A stretch of DNA of 64,000 nucleotides from Linum tenue (GCA_946122785.1 CAMGYJ010000008.1:1651912-1715911), one strand, 5' to 3'. Positions 1 through 11,181 are shown, counted from the first letter of the stretch. Numbers and translations are program-made. The notes: generated by a model not told the origin, from the sequence alone.

Positions 1-260
1 GGTAAAAAAAATTTCTCGAAATATATTGAAAATTGATCTCATTTTGTAGAGCACAACGAATTCGTTCCATCTGCGCAAAAAAAATTGAAATCTGAGTTAG
101 AGCGAAGAAGATAAGAGCCGATTAAGAAAACTACGAAAAATAAAATGCCTATAATTGACAACCCTTAGATCTGAATTTTCTAGACCCACCTAGATCTAAA
201 GGTCCAGATTTAGTTACTCATAGGTCAGTAACCAATGGTTACTGACTCTATCCTAAACTT
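1..260 (-). repeat. Repeat family R1, inverted end copy
   Basis: The first 260 bases read, in reverse complement, like 44277-44532. Shared marks are the hairpin word GTCAGTAACCAATGG with its complement near 226-240 and a block about AAAATGAGATCAATTTTC. The copy enters from beyond the left window edge. No coding sequence is visible. The family is unnamed here. It recurs at about 44.27-45.42 kb and, more diverged, at 61.27-62.33 kb. Confidence 0.75.
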
Positions 261-301
261 ATCCAACGTAACCCGTGTGTTTGTTTATTTGTTTGCCAAT
301 G

Positions 302-2278
302 GATGTATGTAGGGGTGTTGGTTCGGGTAGTCAAACCCGAAACTAGAAAAAACCCAAAAACACGAACCCGAACTACATACAATCCGAAACCGAACCCGAA
401 ACCGTATCTTGCGGGTTTCGAGTACAGGAACCCAAAAATATGCGGCGCGGTTTCAGATCGGGTCGGGTGAACCGAACTGAGCTGTTGTGATTTTTTTTAT
501 AACTGTGATTTATTTTAACTCTTTGTGATTTGATCTTTACATTCTTTTGTTTGTACGAAGAATTTTATTCTCATTATTTGTACATACTTATTAAAATATT
601 ATGTTTAATTTTTGTGCTTTAATTTTTGTGTTTAATTTATGGGACGTGGAAAATATAAAACTAATATTTATATCTTAGTTTATTATTAATATATTAAATA
701 ATTATTAAGATATTTAATTTTATTCATTCTATAACTATTGACATATTATTAACTATTTAGGCGTATTACTAGTTTAGAGACAAAGTACAATACCTATATG
801 TAACTTAATCATACCTTATATTACTATGTTAAGTAATACAACCTTTTGGGTCATTTAATTGTGGGTTTTCATATAATTAAATGTTTTGGTAATATGTTTT
901 CTGCCAAAGGTCCAAAATTGAAGGTATATCAACTATCACAATAACTATAAGTTTTAGAAGCGAAATTAAGATTAATCAATACGAGTTACATGTTTTTTTC
1001 CCCAAATTTGCACAATGTTTCATATGCAAAATAATGTTTGGTGTATGACGCAAAATATAAATGATTTTGTGATATAATATTAATAAGAAAATATAGAAGC
1101 AAATAATTGTGTTCAATATAAAATAATTAACAATTATAGATGAGAATATCGTCAACTCATAATTAAACACTTTAGTTTTACAATTCTCAAATGATAACAT
1201 CCAAGTAAAATCTAAGTCCATCCATCATAAACCAGATAAACACTACTACCATTATCACTCCTCCTCATCCGTACATCGACCTAATTATCATCATTCCCAT
1301 TAGAAGCGTCATCGAAATAGTCTTCTTCCACTTCTAACCCAGTAGGACTCGAGATCAAACCATAGGTAGAATGAGAGCTTCCACTAGGTCCTGTAGCTCG
1401 TTGTTGTTTTGTACGGTGATTTAGGATGTGACCAGAAGGCAGAAGCTTTGAACCCAGAGGAGTTGCTCGTGAAACCGGCAATCTCCCACTTCTGCACCCT
1501 GTCGTCTGCTTTGGTCTCTTCGTCGGTGATGGGTGGATTTGCGAGTTCCCCATCTGGTCGCCGACGAATAGAGGAATCCAGTAACAAAAACCCAAAAAAT
1601 TAGCTACCGTAAGAAGAACCCAATAACAAATTGGAGCAATAGAAGAATTGTTCGAACACTCACTTGGATTCGACGGTGTAAAGACCCCCAAGAGAAAAAT
1701 CGAAGGGAAACCCTCAAAAACTTTATATGTGAACACTGAATCTTTGCGGCCGACCAGGAACAAAGTAACAAGGGAAGATTTCGATTTGGTGTTGAGAAGG
1801 GATGCTCTGTTTCTCGACTTCGCTTCTCCTTATTGCGAGGCGAAGAGCGAACAACGAAGTGGTGAAGCAGCAAGGAAGGGATTCCTCTCTGTCTTAGACT
1901 AGAACCCTCCAACATAGTGCAAGGAATTTGATGGCGGCGAACGACAACAAATTTGATGGCATTCAGAGGTCCTCACGAGGCCACTGGCAGCGAGGAGGAT
2001 GATGACGACGAGGGAGGCTCTGTTTTGTTAAGTTTGGGTGTTTTGCCAAGACGAAGAGACGGTGACTGCGAGCTTCCTGTGAGAACGAGGTGAAGGCTAG
2101 GGTTGCTCTCAAAATGACAGCGTGATGCTTGATCATCTTTCAGGTTTTTCGGGATTCAGCAAACTGAAACCGCTGGACTACATAGCGGGTTAAACCCGAA
2201 AAAACCCGAAACCGACAAGGTGCATATTGGTTCGCGTTCGGGTTAACCCGAAACCGAACATACAGCCCTAGATGTATG
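302..2278. mobile_element. Non-autonomous hAT-like DNA element (310-2270) with 8-bp TSD
   Basis: The element starts TAGGGGTGTTGGTTCGGGT and ends with the near-complement (...AACATACAGCCCTA). It is flanked by an exact 8-bp repeat GATGTATG at 302-309 and 2271-2278. An 8-bp duplication with short imperfect inverted ends is typical of the hAT superfamily. Subterminal regions are rich in the words AACCCGAA and CGGGTT in both orientations, which is also common in plant hAT non-autonomous elements. Length is 1961 bp. The core at about 1260-2110 is more GC-rich than the AT-rich flanks. No transposase domain was recognised, so mobilisation would have to come from elsewhere. Confidence 0.85.
1281..1763 (-). 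CDS. Hypothetical 160-codon ORF inside the hAT-like element
   Basis: An open frame in the GC-rich core of the 310-2270 element. The C-terminus is acidic (EEDYFDDASNGNDDN then stop), the middle is basic and Ser/Pro/Thr-rich, and the N-terminus is hydrophobic. I recognise no hAT dimerisation domain, BED finger or catalytic motif. It may be a shrunken remnant of a transposase gene, with the leader and tail joined after internal deletion, or simply a chance frame in GC-rich DNA. A second open frame (1604-1915, minus) overlaps it, which weakens the case for either. Confidence 0.2.
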   Translation of the reverse strand: MFLVGRKDSVFTYKVFEGFPSIFLLGVFTPSNPSECSNNSSIAPICYWVLLTVANFLGFCYWIPLFVGDQMGNSQIHPSPTKRPKQTTGCRSGRLPVSRATPLGSKLLPSGHILNHRTKQQRATGPSGSSHSTYGLISSPTGLEVEEDYFDDASNGNDDN

Positions 2279-2402
2279 ACAAATGGTAGTTGCCAATAAA
2301 CGTAAATCTTTCATGTTCATTAACAGGGACGTACGATTTGGATGGTACGCTGCAATGACACGAGCATCTATCTTGAATATCATTTGTTTGAGCGAATCAT
2401 CG

Positions 2403-2654
2403 TGTTCTGATTTCTAGGCTTATTATTAAGTTTGGGAATCTTATTGTAATTAACCAATTCGTGTTAATTGTTGTTAGGGTTGGTTTGACCGTTTACTTAA
2501 GGGGGAGAGCGTTTTAGCCAAACCCTTACCAAGAAAATCATCAATAATAGAACAGCCGATAACTCATGTTCTCTGTGGACTAGTCATGTTCAGACCGAAC
2601 GGGAAAACCACGTATATTCTCTTGTTTTTCGTTTCTGCACTATTGATTTCTACA
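2403..2654 (+). repeat. Copia element 5' LTR
   Basis: A 252-bp LTR beginning TGTTCTGATTTCTAGG and ending TTTCTACA, matching 10202-10454 along its length with many substitutions. The level of difference between the two LTRs indicates an old insertion. Confidence 0.88.
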
Positions 2655-2666
2655 TGGTATCGGAGC
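2655..2666 (+). other. Primer-binding site, initiator Met tRNA type
   Basis: TGGTATCGGAGC immediately after the LTR. It differs by one base from TGGTATCAGAGC, the common plant retrotransposon site complementary to initiator Met tRNA. Confidence 0.85.
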
Positions 2667-2715
2667 TGTGAATAGATTCACGACCAACATTCACTATGAG
2701 CGGTAAAGAAGAAGG

Positions 2716-3190
2716 CACTACAAGAAACTGCTCCTTTTGCTACGGATTCTATTGCAACGATGCAAAATTCGTCACAGAAAGTGAACATTTTGCAACGAAT
2801 TTTATATTTGCCTCGCGGATTGTGTTAATATTCTACGGTATGTGGGGTATAGTATTTTGCGACGGTCATTTATTTTCCACGACGAATTCTTTCATCTCAA
2901 AACGTTATGGGGACTTTCTATAACGATTGTCATCCGTCGCAGAATATTTGGATATTCTCTGCGACGCTTATCTTCGGCGCTTAATGTTTGATACGTTTTG
3001 CGACGAATATCTGGCGTCGCAGTATAGGTGAAAACTTCTGCAATGAAATATATTTCATCGTAGAATATTTTGAACTTTTCTGCGACACTTGTCTTTTGTT
3101 GAAGATTTTCCGCGACGATTGTTTTCCGTCACAGAATGTTCGAGACTTTTTGTGACGATTGTCTTCTGTCACAGAATTTTCTAGCCATTT
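2716..3190. mobile_element. CACTA-like terminal and subterminal region
   Basis: Starts CACTACAAGAAA, the canonical plant CACTA terminus. It is followed by many copies, in both orientations, of words like TGCGACGATTGTC and CGTCGCAGAAT up to about 3190. Such subterminal arrays are typical of CACTA (En/Spm-like) elements. The end sits a few codons into the copia gag start (ATG at 2696). I could not find the matching opposite terminus (TTTCTTGTAGTG), so the element's extent is unknown. It may reach about 4300, where gag resumes. Confidence 0.65.
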
Positions 3191-3699
3191 TGCGAATTAA
3201 GAATATTTAGTGCATGAGTACCTAAGCACATAACTAAGTTAAAAAAACTTATCACATTCAATTGATTTGTGATTTTCGTATTAAGAAAGTTTATTTTATA
3301 AAAGGCAACAAAAACATATAATTATTTTATAGATTGATAAATCATGACATTTTATTTAAATGTCTATTGAATTATATTTGGTTTGTAAATAGTTGAAGAT
3401 AACCTTGAGCTCCGGTCCCGCAAATTCTACATGATTAAGTATTTAAGAGGTTGTACAATGATAATTGGAATTGGTTTTAACCGAATGTTTCTAAGGATTT
3501 TGATAGTTCATAAAATCTTAAGCTTGATTAATGGCCAAATAGGAACGAAAAGTAGAAGTTACAAACGGTTTCCTAATATCCTACCTTGTTGAAACATTTG
3601 TTTTTGGAATGACAATAGATGAAGGTCAGTTGTTCGAATCCCCAAGGAGATGTTTTGGTTCTGCGACATTGTGGAGGCTCTATGGCAGCGGGTTATTTG

Positions 3700-4130
3700 T
3701 AGGAATTGGAAGGGTAGTTTGGTCAATTGAGTAGTGTTATTAGAGTATATAAAGGAAGAGATGGGAGTAATAAACCCTAGCCGCCCAACTCATTTTTCCT
3801 CCTCTCTTTCGATTGTTTAATTTTTCTCTTCTTCCTCTCTCATCTTCTCTCCCCATGAAGACAACAAAAACTTAAAACAATCAATGGCAAATCTGCTACT
3901 CTCGGTGAGAAAAGCAAACTGGAAGAATAGGGTATCGTTGGTGGCCTCGGGCTTCGACTGCGTTGAGGAAGTAGACAGGGGGGCTTCGGTTTTGGCCTTT
4001 AGCTGCGGCAAATCGGCTCATCTCGATCAGAAAAGCGAAGATCCCGGTAAAGATTTTGCTTGCATTTATGTTTTTCTTTTCGTTTTTTGGTTCAAGAACG
4101 AGCAATGACATTTTTCCTATGACGACGGCG
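3700..4130 (+). promoter_or_regulatory. Promoter and first-exon-like segment, probably captured host DNA
   Basis: TATATAAAG at 3746-3754 is followed about 20 bases on by AAACCCTAG (3772-3780), a telo-box word common near plant start sites, then by a CT-rich leader. An ATG at 3884 opens 74 codons to 4108, with a splice-donor-like GTAAAG at about 4047. The protein is not recognised. The segment lies inside the copia leader/gag gap and does not resemble copia sequence, so capture of a host gene 5' end by the CACTA-like insertion is one explanation. Confidence 0.4.
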
Positions 4131-4308
4131 GTGACAGGTGGTTTGAATTTTGGCCTCTGGGCTCGGCGAATCGGGTCTAGTCGGACAAGGACGACCAGAT
4201 CTGCTATTCCTACAGGAAAAGCGAATGAAAGAAACTAGATATGCTCGTCCGACGACCAGATATGCCCCTCTTAACGGGATATGCTCTATATTTTAAAATT
4301 GTTCAAGA

Positions 4309-5020
4309 CTGCCATGACCAAGAATATTCGTAATAGCGTTCATTTTGCAAAGTCAACCCAAGATATATGTAGTTGACCTCCAAGCCCGTTTCGGCCATGG
4401 TAGCGCACTTCGCATGTACGAGTTAAAGCGCACCATCAGTCTTCCTCAGCAAGAGAATACTTATGTTGCCAGCTTCTACACCAAGATGCGGGGGCATTGG
4501 GATGAAATCAATTCATTGCCGCCTTCCCCAGAGTACACCTGCGGCGGGTGCACATGGGATGTGAAACACCGCCAGCGAGAGCCTATAAAAGGTGAGCGTT
4601 TGTTGATTTCTTGATGGGACTTCATGATGTTTTTAGTAATGTTCATATGCAAATCCTCGCAATGAAGCCGATTACTAGCTTGGAAGAGGCATCCTCAAGC
4701 AGATGTTGGCATATCTCCAACAGTCGGCGTCCTCACGCAGATGTTGCTGCCTTTCAGACTCAAGGTTAGCGCAAATCCGACCGACTGTCCCGGCCGGGGA
4801 ACGTGACGCAGATGGGAAGCTTGTTTGTAGTCATTGCCAGAAGCTTGGACATTTCCGCAAGACATGCTATAAGCTTATCGGTTATCCTCCACACAAGGAA
4901 GAAGAGTCGCATTCCAGGAAGAAGGTTGATCGAGGCTCCCGTTCCTCTCCCACCCCCGTTGCCGTTGACGTGGAGTCGGAATCTAGTCCTATCCTAGGCC
5001 TCACCATCGTCCAGCTTGCT
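4309..5020 (+). pseudogene. Copia gag relic
   Basis: The frame from about 4309, then 4345-4614, reads like plant copia gag of the UBN2 type (ARFGHGSALRMYELKRTI, then a YTKMRGHWDEIN stretch). At 4803-4900 a CCHC zinc knuckle is visible (CSHCQKLGHFRKTC), which would bind RNA during packaging. Frames change at least twice (near 4370 and 4620-4800), so no full Gag can be made. The true N-terminus was probably the ATG at 2696, now separated by the insertion. Confidence 0.8.
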
Positions 5021-5109
5021 TAGCTCAAATCCTTTGGCAACTCGAATTTGCGAGTGCCTTGTGAAACCTCCACTGATCCAGTGTCAAACGTGGCAAGTAC
5101 GTGTCCTGA

Positions 5110-5200
5110 TTCTACCCTTCTTCCATGGGGTATTGATTCAAGCTGCAATGAACACATAGTTAATGATAAATCTTGTTGGTTAATGAGGCGGAATCACCTC
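5110..5200 (+). pseudogene. Copia protease relic
   Basis: The frame 5048-5272 contains WGIDSSCNEHIVNDKSCW at the place where copia proteases have W-x-x-DSGAxxH. The catalytic Asp-Ser is present but the following Gly is Ser and the Ala is Cys. With neighbouring frameshifts, the aspartic protease is judged dead. Confidence 0.6.
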
Positions 5201-5264
5201 CGGCTCTCGAGGTTTAAATCCTACCGAGACTGGTGTCCTAATTCATCGTATTGGTTCTATAAAG

Positions 5265-6346
5265 TTGTCTAATGACTTATCTCTTCAATGCAATTTACTC
5301 TCAGTCAGTTGGCTTACAACTGATCTTCCTGTGGCCTTAATCTTTCTTAGTGACTTCCCCATTTTTCAGGACTTACCATCCAGGAGGTTGATTGGGATGG
5401 GTAAGAAGGTTGATGTGCTGTATTATATTCGACAGTTTGATGGGCAACATCCAGTGGCACATACAGCTCGTCTGGCGGTTGATCAGACGGCTTTGTGGCA
5501 TGCAGGTTTGGGGCATCCTTCCATGGCCAAGTTGACAGTCTTGCAGAAGTATATTTCGACACCTCTTCTTCACCGAAATTCGCCTTATCATTCTTGCATC
5601 CGAGCTAAACAAACACGGGATCCTTTTTCATCTAGTTCGATCACGACATCTTCTTGTTTTGAACTCATACATTTGGATATTTGGGGAGGCTTTCATGTTC
5701 CTTCTTTTTTGGATGCACGTTATTTTTTTGACGATTGTGGAGGATTGTAGCAGAGATGTTTGGGTCTACTTGTTACGGTTTAAATTTGATGTCGCTCGTA
5801 CTCTATTATCTTTCTTTCATATGATACAACGATAGTGTGGAAATGTTGTTCACCGTATACAAGCAGATAATGGCCCGGAGTTTGCGACAAATGAGCTCCA
5901 CACTTATTATGAGCAGTCAGGTTTTGTTTTGAAGATGTCGTGCATAGATACTACGCAACAGAAGAACGTCATTGAGTGCAAGCATCGCCATCTCTTGGAG
6001 ACTACACGTGCTCTGCGATTTCAGGCTAATCTGGCTCTTGAATTCTTGGGCGAGTGCGCACTTACTGTTGCTTATTTAATCAACTGTATGCCACTTGTGA
6101 CTACCGTGAATTGGTCCCCTTTTTCAGATCATGTTTGGCAAGGATCTGAGTTATCATCACTTGCGGAGATTTAGGTGCCTGGTGTGTGCTCGTGATTATC
6201 GTCATGGTCTGGATAAATTTGCTGAACAAGGGAGTGCAAGCATTTTTGTTGGCTATCCAAGCACTCAACGAGGTTATCGGGTCTTTGATCTCGAAGACTG
6301 GCGTATCTACACCTCGCGTGATGTCAAGTTTCTTGAAGATGTGTAA
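5265..6346 (+). pseudogene. Copia integrase relic
   Basis: 5265-5750 holds the pre-integrase/zinc-binding region (LWHAGLGHPSMAKL, then SCIRAKQTRDPF). The second Cys of the expected C-x2-C is missing. 5929-6174 keeps the core region after the catalytic Asp (QKNVIECKHRHLLETTRA), and 6131-6346 keeps the C-terminal part ending RVFDLEDWRIYTSRDVKF. The pieces lie in different frames with stops between. This enzyme would have joined the cDNA to genomic DNA. Confidence 0.8.
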
Positions 6347-6925
6347 CCTTATCGCATCTCTATTGATCCTTCCCCGTCATTCAAGCAGGATGCGTCGCCT
6401 CGGCCTCCTACTATTATCGCAGAACTCATTTGGGATGATGATCCTCCTGTTGAGATCGACTCCCAACCCATACCACCTGATCCTCCTACCCCGGCTGCTA
6501 GCTGCGACTCCCAGTCCCCTGGTCTCTTGACTGGGACCCCTTCTTCATCGAGTCAGTTGACTCCTCATACGGCTTCATCATGATTCACTTTGCCGAGTGC
6601 TAAGTTTGGCTCTTCCTTGGTGGGTTCGGATAGTGGCCTCTCCTCATCGCCACCAACTGCTGCTCCTATTGCCCCACTTGCACCGATCGCGATGGATGCG
6701 CCAGCTCTCTGGTGCAGTGATCGTTAGCGACAACCATTTGTTAAGTTGCATGGTTTTGACGTGGATTTACCAAACTTTGCTGGGGCTGCCACTACCGCTT
6801 ACTCCATTAAAGACTATTTGTCTTATCGGCGACTCTCTCAAGCTCGTCAAGCCTTCATCATATCTGTCTTATGATGAACATCAGTACTATTATCAGTTGT
6901 TCGCTATGAGCATTAGCATCGCACC

Positions 6926-7775
6926 ATGCTTGTTGAGTATCAAGTTGTTGAAGCTAACGGCACGTGGCTGCTCAGTCAGTTACATCCTGGGAAGCTAGAC
7001 ATTGCGTGTAAATGGGTCTATAAAATCAAGTTCAACTCCGATGGAACTATTGAGCTCTTCAAAGCTCGACTTGTCGCAAAGGGGTTAACTCAGATCGAGG
7101 GCATAAACTATCATGATACTTTTGCTACAGTTGTTAAGTCGGTGACTGTCCGTTGTCTGCTCATTGTTGCTGTCAGCCGCGGATGGTTCATTCATCAACT
7201 TGAGGTCAACAATGCTTTTCCGCATGGAGATCTCAATGAGGAAGTTTATATGCAGATTCCTCAAGGCTTTTCTACTCCTAGTGACACTTGCATCTGCAGA
7301 TTCAGTAAATCTATTTATGGTCTTCATCAGGCTTCACGAAATTGGTACCAAAAGTTCCCACAGGCTCTACCAAAAGTGCACACCATTTTCTCTTCACCTA
7401 CCGGCGTGGCACGAGCTTTTTCGCGGCCCTTATCTACACTGATGATGTTATCTTAACAGGTAATGATATGCCCTTCATTCAATGGGTCAAGGATTTTATT
7501 TATGCTCGTTTTACCATCATGGATCTTGGCAACCTAAAGTATTTTCTAGGCATCATCGAGTTCTCCTCGTGGGATGGTTTTGAACCAACGCAAGTATGTG
7601 CTTGACATTCTTGCCTAGTCTGGCCTCACGGCTGCTCGTCCGAGTCCTACTCCCATCGAGCAGAGTCACCATCTAGGACGTAATCCATCTTCTACAGAGG
7701 CGGGCCCTGCCTCTTTTCGCAGACTGGTTGGGCGGTTGCTTTACCTCACGGTCACTCGACCTGACATTACCTATG
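6926..7775 (+). pseudogene. Copia reverse transcriptase relic, 5' of nested insertion
   Basis: 6926-7456 carries the RT fingers/palm (CKWVYKIKFNSDGTIELFKA, ARLVAKGLTQ, then LEVNNAFPHGDL, where the copia motif normally has DVxNAFLHG, so the catalytic Asp is replaced by Glu). 7342-7605 continues in another frame with YTDDVILTGND, a change from the YVDD active-site box that keeps both Asp. The tail RRLVGRLLYLTVTRPDITYV runs to the insertion at 7776. At least two frameshifts are present. Confidence 0.8.
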
Positions 7776-9581
7776 TGATGACTCGATATTTGCACATGTT
7801 TTCCCCTTTGTTTCTTGATCGTTTGAGCTTTAATTATCGCGTCTTTGGCCTATTTTAGGCTAGGTTGTGTTCCTTTGTCACATTTCAGGTCCTATCACAT
7901 AAAATGAAGAATAGGCGCAAGTTTCAAGTCAATCAGAGATCAATTGGCGATTAGGGAGAAGAAACTCGGGCATGACCAGAAGAAGAATGGATTTCTACCT
8001 CACTTTATGGACAAATAATTATGCAAGCTTTTCATGAAAACAAAGATGACGAGACTACGAGCATCTGGAATCATACGGCGACTGATTCGGAGTCCGGACG
8101 AGGGAGAAACGAAGCATTGAATATAGGGGAACATGTTCGGCAGTAAAAACACGGGCGCGCCTAAATCAAAACACGGGCGCGCCAATGAAAGGGACTTTAG
8201 TATAGTGGCTCAAGTAATAAATATCGTATCCACGGGTCTCTAGAGTTACTATTACTCAGCTTCAGTTCATTATCTAGCAAACCAGATTAAGATGGAAGAA
8301 CTAAAACTACTCTAGCAAACTACAGTTAAAGTTAATCTAATTACAGGTTGGGAACTCACTTAGGTATGATTCCCCCTAGCCACTAGACAGATTAATGATT
8401 GATGATCTCTAGCATGTTTCACTTTCATTCACAATGCGGAGAATCCTTGACTAGACCTTGAGTCTCGACTAAAGGAACAAGGCCCTCTTGAGTCAAGCCT
8501 AGAGGGACGTATCCTTCTCTAGAACAACTGATCAAGGCGTTCTGAACTAGACTCCCTCTATCGAAAGAGGTACTCAATCGATACAAAGCAGTGAATCAAC
8601 CCTCGACTAAAGCAATCGATCCCCTACTATCAATCTATGGTGCTCTATTGACCTAATCAGGTATTCGCTCTCATAGGATCAAAGCAGAATCAATAATCTC
8701 GACTGAAGCAGAATTGAATCGTGAAAACATGCATAGATTGAATATGAACTCAAGATTATCAAGCAGGAGTACTCGTACAATCATCCAATCAAACAAACAT
8801 GGCTAGGGTTCCTCAAAACCTAAGTGAAGGGAAGTTACTCCATAGAGAAGAGAGAGACTGCAGTAAGAATCTTCAGATGATCAGTCTTCAAGTCTGGGCT
8901 TGTTCCCCGAGCTTCCAAGGCGAAGAAATCCTCCAATTCCACTCCAAGAATGCCCTCAAATCGCCCTCTCTCTCTTTGGTTCGTCCCTTGGGTGTTTGGG
9001 ATCCAAAACCCAGCTCTCCTTTTCTTTTGGCTTCAATCTGCCTAAAAAAACCCAATTCTGGGCAAAACACGGTCGAGGACACGGCCGTATTTTGCTTTTG
9101 CCCGCCCGTGTTTTGCCCCTTGCTAAAAACACGCCCGCGCGCGTCGGTCAAAACACGGTCGTGCCTAAATATGGACACGGCCGTGTTTTGATTTAGGCGC
9201 GCCCGTGTTTTTACTGCCGAACCTGTTCCCCTATATTCAATGCTTCGTTTCTCCCTCGTCCGGACACCGAATCAGTCTTCGTTTGATTCCAGATGCTCGT
9301 AGTCTCGTCATCTTTCTTTTCATTAAAATCTTGCATGATTCTTTGTCCATAAAGTGAGGTAGAAATCCATTCTTCTTCAGGTCATGCCCGAGTTTCTTCT
9401 CCCTAATCGCCAATTGATCTCTGATTGACTTGAAACTTGCACCTATGCTTCACTTTATGTGCTAGGACCTGAAATGTGACAAAGGAACACAACCTAGCGT
9501 AAAATAGGCCAAAGACGCGATAATTAAATCTCAAACGATCAAGAAACAAAGGGGAAAACATGTGCAAATATCGAGTCATCA
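7776..9581. mobile_element. Foldback LTR insertion flanked by 5-bp TSD CTATG
   Basis: An 1806-bp insertion in the copia RT-RNase H junction. It starts TGATGACTCGATATTTGCAC and ends with the exact complement. CTATG repeats at 7771-7775 and 9582-9586, the 5-bp duplication expected of retrotransposon integrase. The right part (about 8195-9581, minus strand) is an LTR-length copy related to the LTR at 24740-26060. The left part (7776 to about 8180) is an inverted copy of only its first 400 bp. Both insertion ends are therefore LTR 5' ends, unlike a normal solo LTR. No coding sequence is present. Confidence 0.88.
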
Positions 9582-9586
9582 CTATG

Positions 9587-10194
9587 CGGTTAACATTCTT
9601 AGCCAGCATAGCATTCCCCGACTCAGGCACATGTCGATGCGGCTGCCCACGTACTCTAGTATCTCAAGACATGTCTGGGTCGTGGCCTTTCTTCCTACTT
9701 TGACTGATCTCACATTGACTGCATATTGTGATGCCGATTTAGCGGGTTGTTCTCTAAACTGTCGCTCGACTACGGGATACTTCATCAAGTTGGGCTCCTC
9801 TCCTATTTCTTGACGCACAAAGAAGTAGTCCGTTGTTGCTCGTTCGTCGGTTGAGGCGGAATATCGTGCTATGACGCACACGGTTAGTGAAGTTTTACGG
9901 CTTCGGTGGTGTTTGCGCGATTTGGGCGTTCATCACGCCAAGACAACTCCTCTTTACTGCGACAATCAGGCTGCTCTGCATATCTCGGCGAATTTGGTGT
10001 TTTATGAGCTCATCGAGCATGTCAAGATGTACGGTTACTTCGTCCGGGAATGTGTTCAGTCAGGCGACATTATTCCTCTTAAGATTGATACTTCAGACCA
10101 ACCGACGGATATTTTTACCAAGGGTCTTAGTGTTTATCAGTTCTCTCATCTTCTAGTCAAGCTTGGACTTCTTGATATTCATTCCATCGCTTGA
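9587..10194 (+). pseudogene. Copia RNase H relic, 3' of nested insertion
   Basis: The frame resumes after CTATG with AVNILSQ, continuing DITY at the left border. Later parts read AYCDADLAGCSLNCRSTTGY (9720-9780), VEAEYRAMT (about 9850-9880), LYCDNQAALHIS and DIFTKGL, the RNase H hallmarks of Ty1/copia pol. A stop at 9811-9813 and a frame change before 9871 break it. The frame ends at 10194, just before the purine tract and 3' LTR. Confidence 0.82.
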
Positions 10195-10201
10195 GGGGGA
10201 G

Positions 10202-10454
10202 TGTTATGATTCTAGGCTTATTATTAAGTTTGGGGATCACATTGTAATTAACCAACCGGTATTAATTTCTCTTAGGTTGGTTCGGCCGTGTGCTTAAGGG
10301 GGAGAGCATTTTAGCTAAACCCTAATCAAGAAAATCATCAATAATAGAACAGCCGATAAATCACGTTCTCCGTGGACTAGTCTCATTCTCACCGAACGGG
10401 TAAACCACGTAAATCTTGTCTTTTGTATTTGTTTCCGCACTATCAATTTTTACA
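10202..10454 (+). repeat. Copia element 3' LTR
   Basis: A 253-bp LTR starting TGTTATGATTCTAGG and ending ATTTTTACA, aligned to 2403-2654. It is directly preceded by the purine tract GAGGGGGAG at about 10193-10201, which primes plus-strand synthesis in this class. Confidence 0.88.
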
Positions 10455-10709
10455 CGCCATTTTTTTATTTTTATAAAACTGATCGTGATTCGAAACTGAT
10501 ATTTGTAGGCTCAAAATATTATCATTAGACCAAATTCTTATTTGTCATTTTTTCTTTGTGAGCGCTGAGTTGTATCTTTTAGTCTTTTTTTCACTTGATC
10601 TTATTTCTGTATTGTAATCTTTTCTTGGCTTCAGCCTCCAATGAATAAAAATATTTAGTAAATCTGATGGGTAAACCAATCGTTGTTTGTTTCGCATATT
10701 TTCACTCAA

Positions 10710-11181
10710 CGCTACAAAAAAGGACATATGGCAAGGGTTATTCTCATATGTAGCAAGGGTTTCAGCAATCCTTGGATGGACCTTGGGCAAAGCTTCCCCT
10801 GCTACATGTAACAATGGTTATAGGCAACCCTTGGTGCCTGTCCCCTGCAACAATTATAAAAAGTGTTTAACCCCTTGCTACAAGTCTGTAAAATTTAATC
10901 TATAGATTCTAGGATCAAGGTTTCAAACCCTTAGAAAATTCGTTCCTAGAACCCTTGCTAGTTAGCTATGTAAAATTATGTAAAGAGGCGTTCGTAACAT
11001 GTGTTGTAACCCTTGAGAAATTTGTTGCTTAAATTAGCAAGGGTAAAAACTCTTACTACACCGTATTATAATAGCTATGAGATATTGCTTGCAAGGGACT
11101 AAACCCTTGCATAATTTGTGACTAAAGCATGACAATATTTTGTGCTGAAACCCAAACCTTTGCGAAAAAGTTTTGTATATA
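10710..11181. mobile_element. Short CACTA-like element or fragment
   Basis: The left side starts CGCTACAAAAAAGGACATAT, one base off the CACTACAAAAAA type of CACTA end. Downstream is an array of GCAAGGGTT / AACCCTTGC words in both orientations (10728-11130), like CACTA subterminal repeats. A possible right end, GTTTTGTATATAGTG, lies near 11167-11181. No 3-bp target duplication is clear, so the right boundary is tentative. No coding sequence. Confidence 0.5.

Larger units (their letters stand above)
2403..10454 (+). mobile_element. Ty1/copia LTR retrotransposon, old and broken, with nested insertions
   Basis: Paired LTRs (2403-2654 and 10202-10454, about 85% alike by eye) bracket copia-order coding remains: gag with a zinc knuckle, protease, integrase, reverse transcriptase, RNase H. 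A primer site directly follows the 5' LTR and a purine tract (GAGGGGGAG) directly precedes the 3' LTR. All coding parts carry stops and frameshifts. Two later insertions interrupt it: CACTA-like/captured DNA from 2716 to about 4300, and a foldback LTR at 7776-9581. The 5 bases outside each LTR (CATCG left, CGCCA right) do not match, so no target duplication is visible. Confidence 0.9.

Noticed and set aside
976..1221. Hydrophobic 81-codon minus-strand frame
   Set aside because: AT-rich chance frame in the arm of the hAT-like element, with no start context or homology.
3724..3735. TTGAGTAGTG as the right end of the CACTA-like element
   Set aside because: It lacks the CTTGTAGTG core, has no subterminal repeats beside it, and no 3-bp duplication pairs with the left end.
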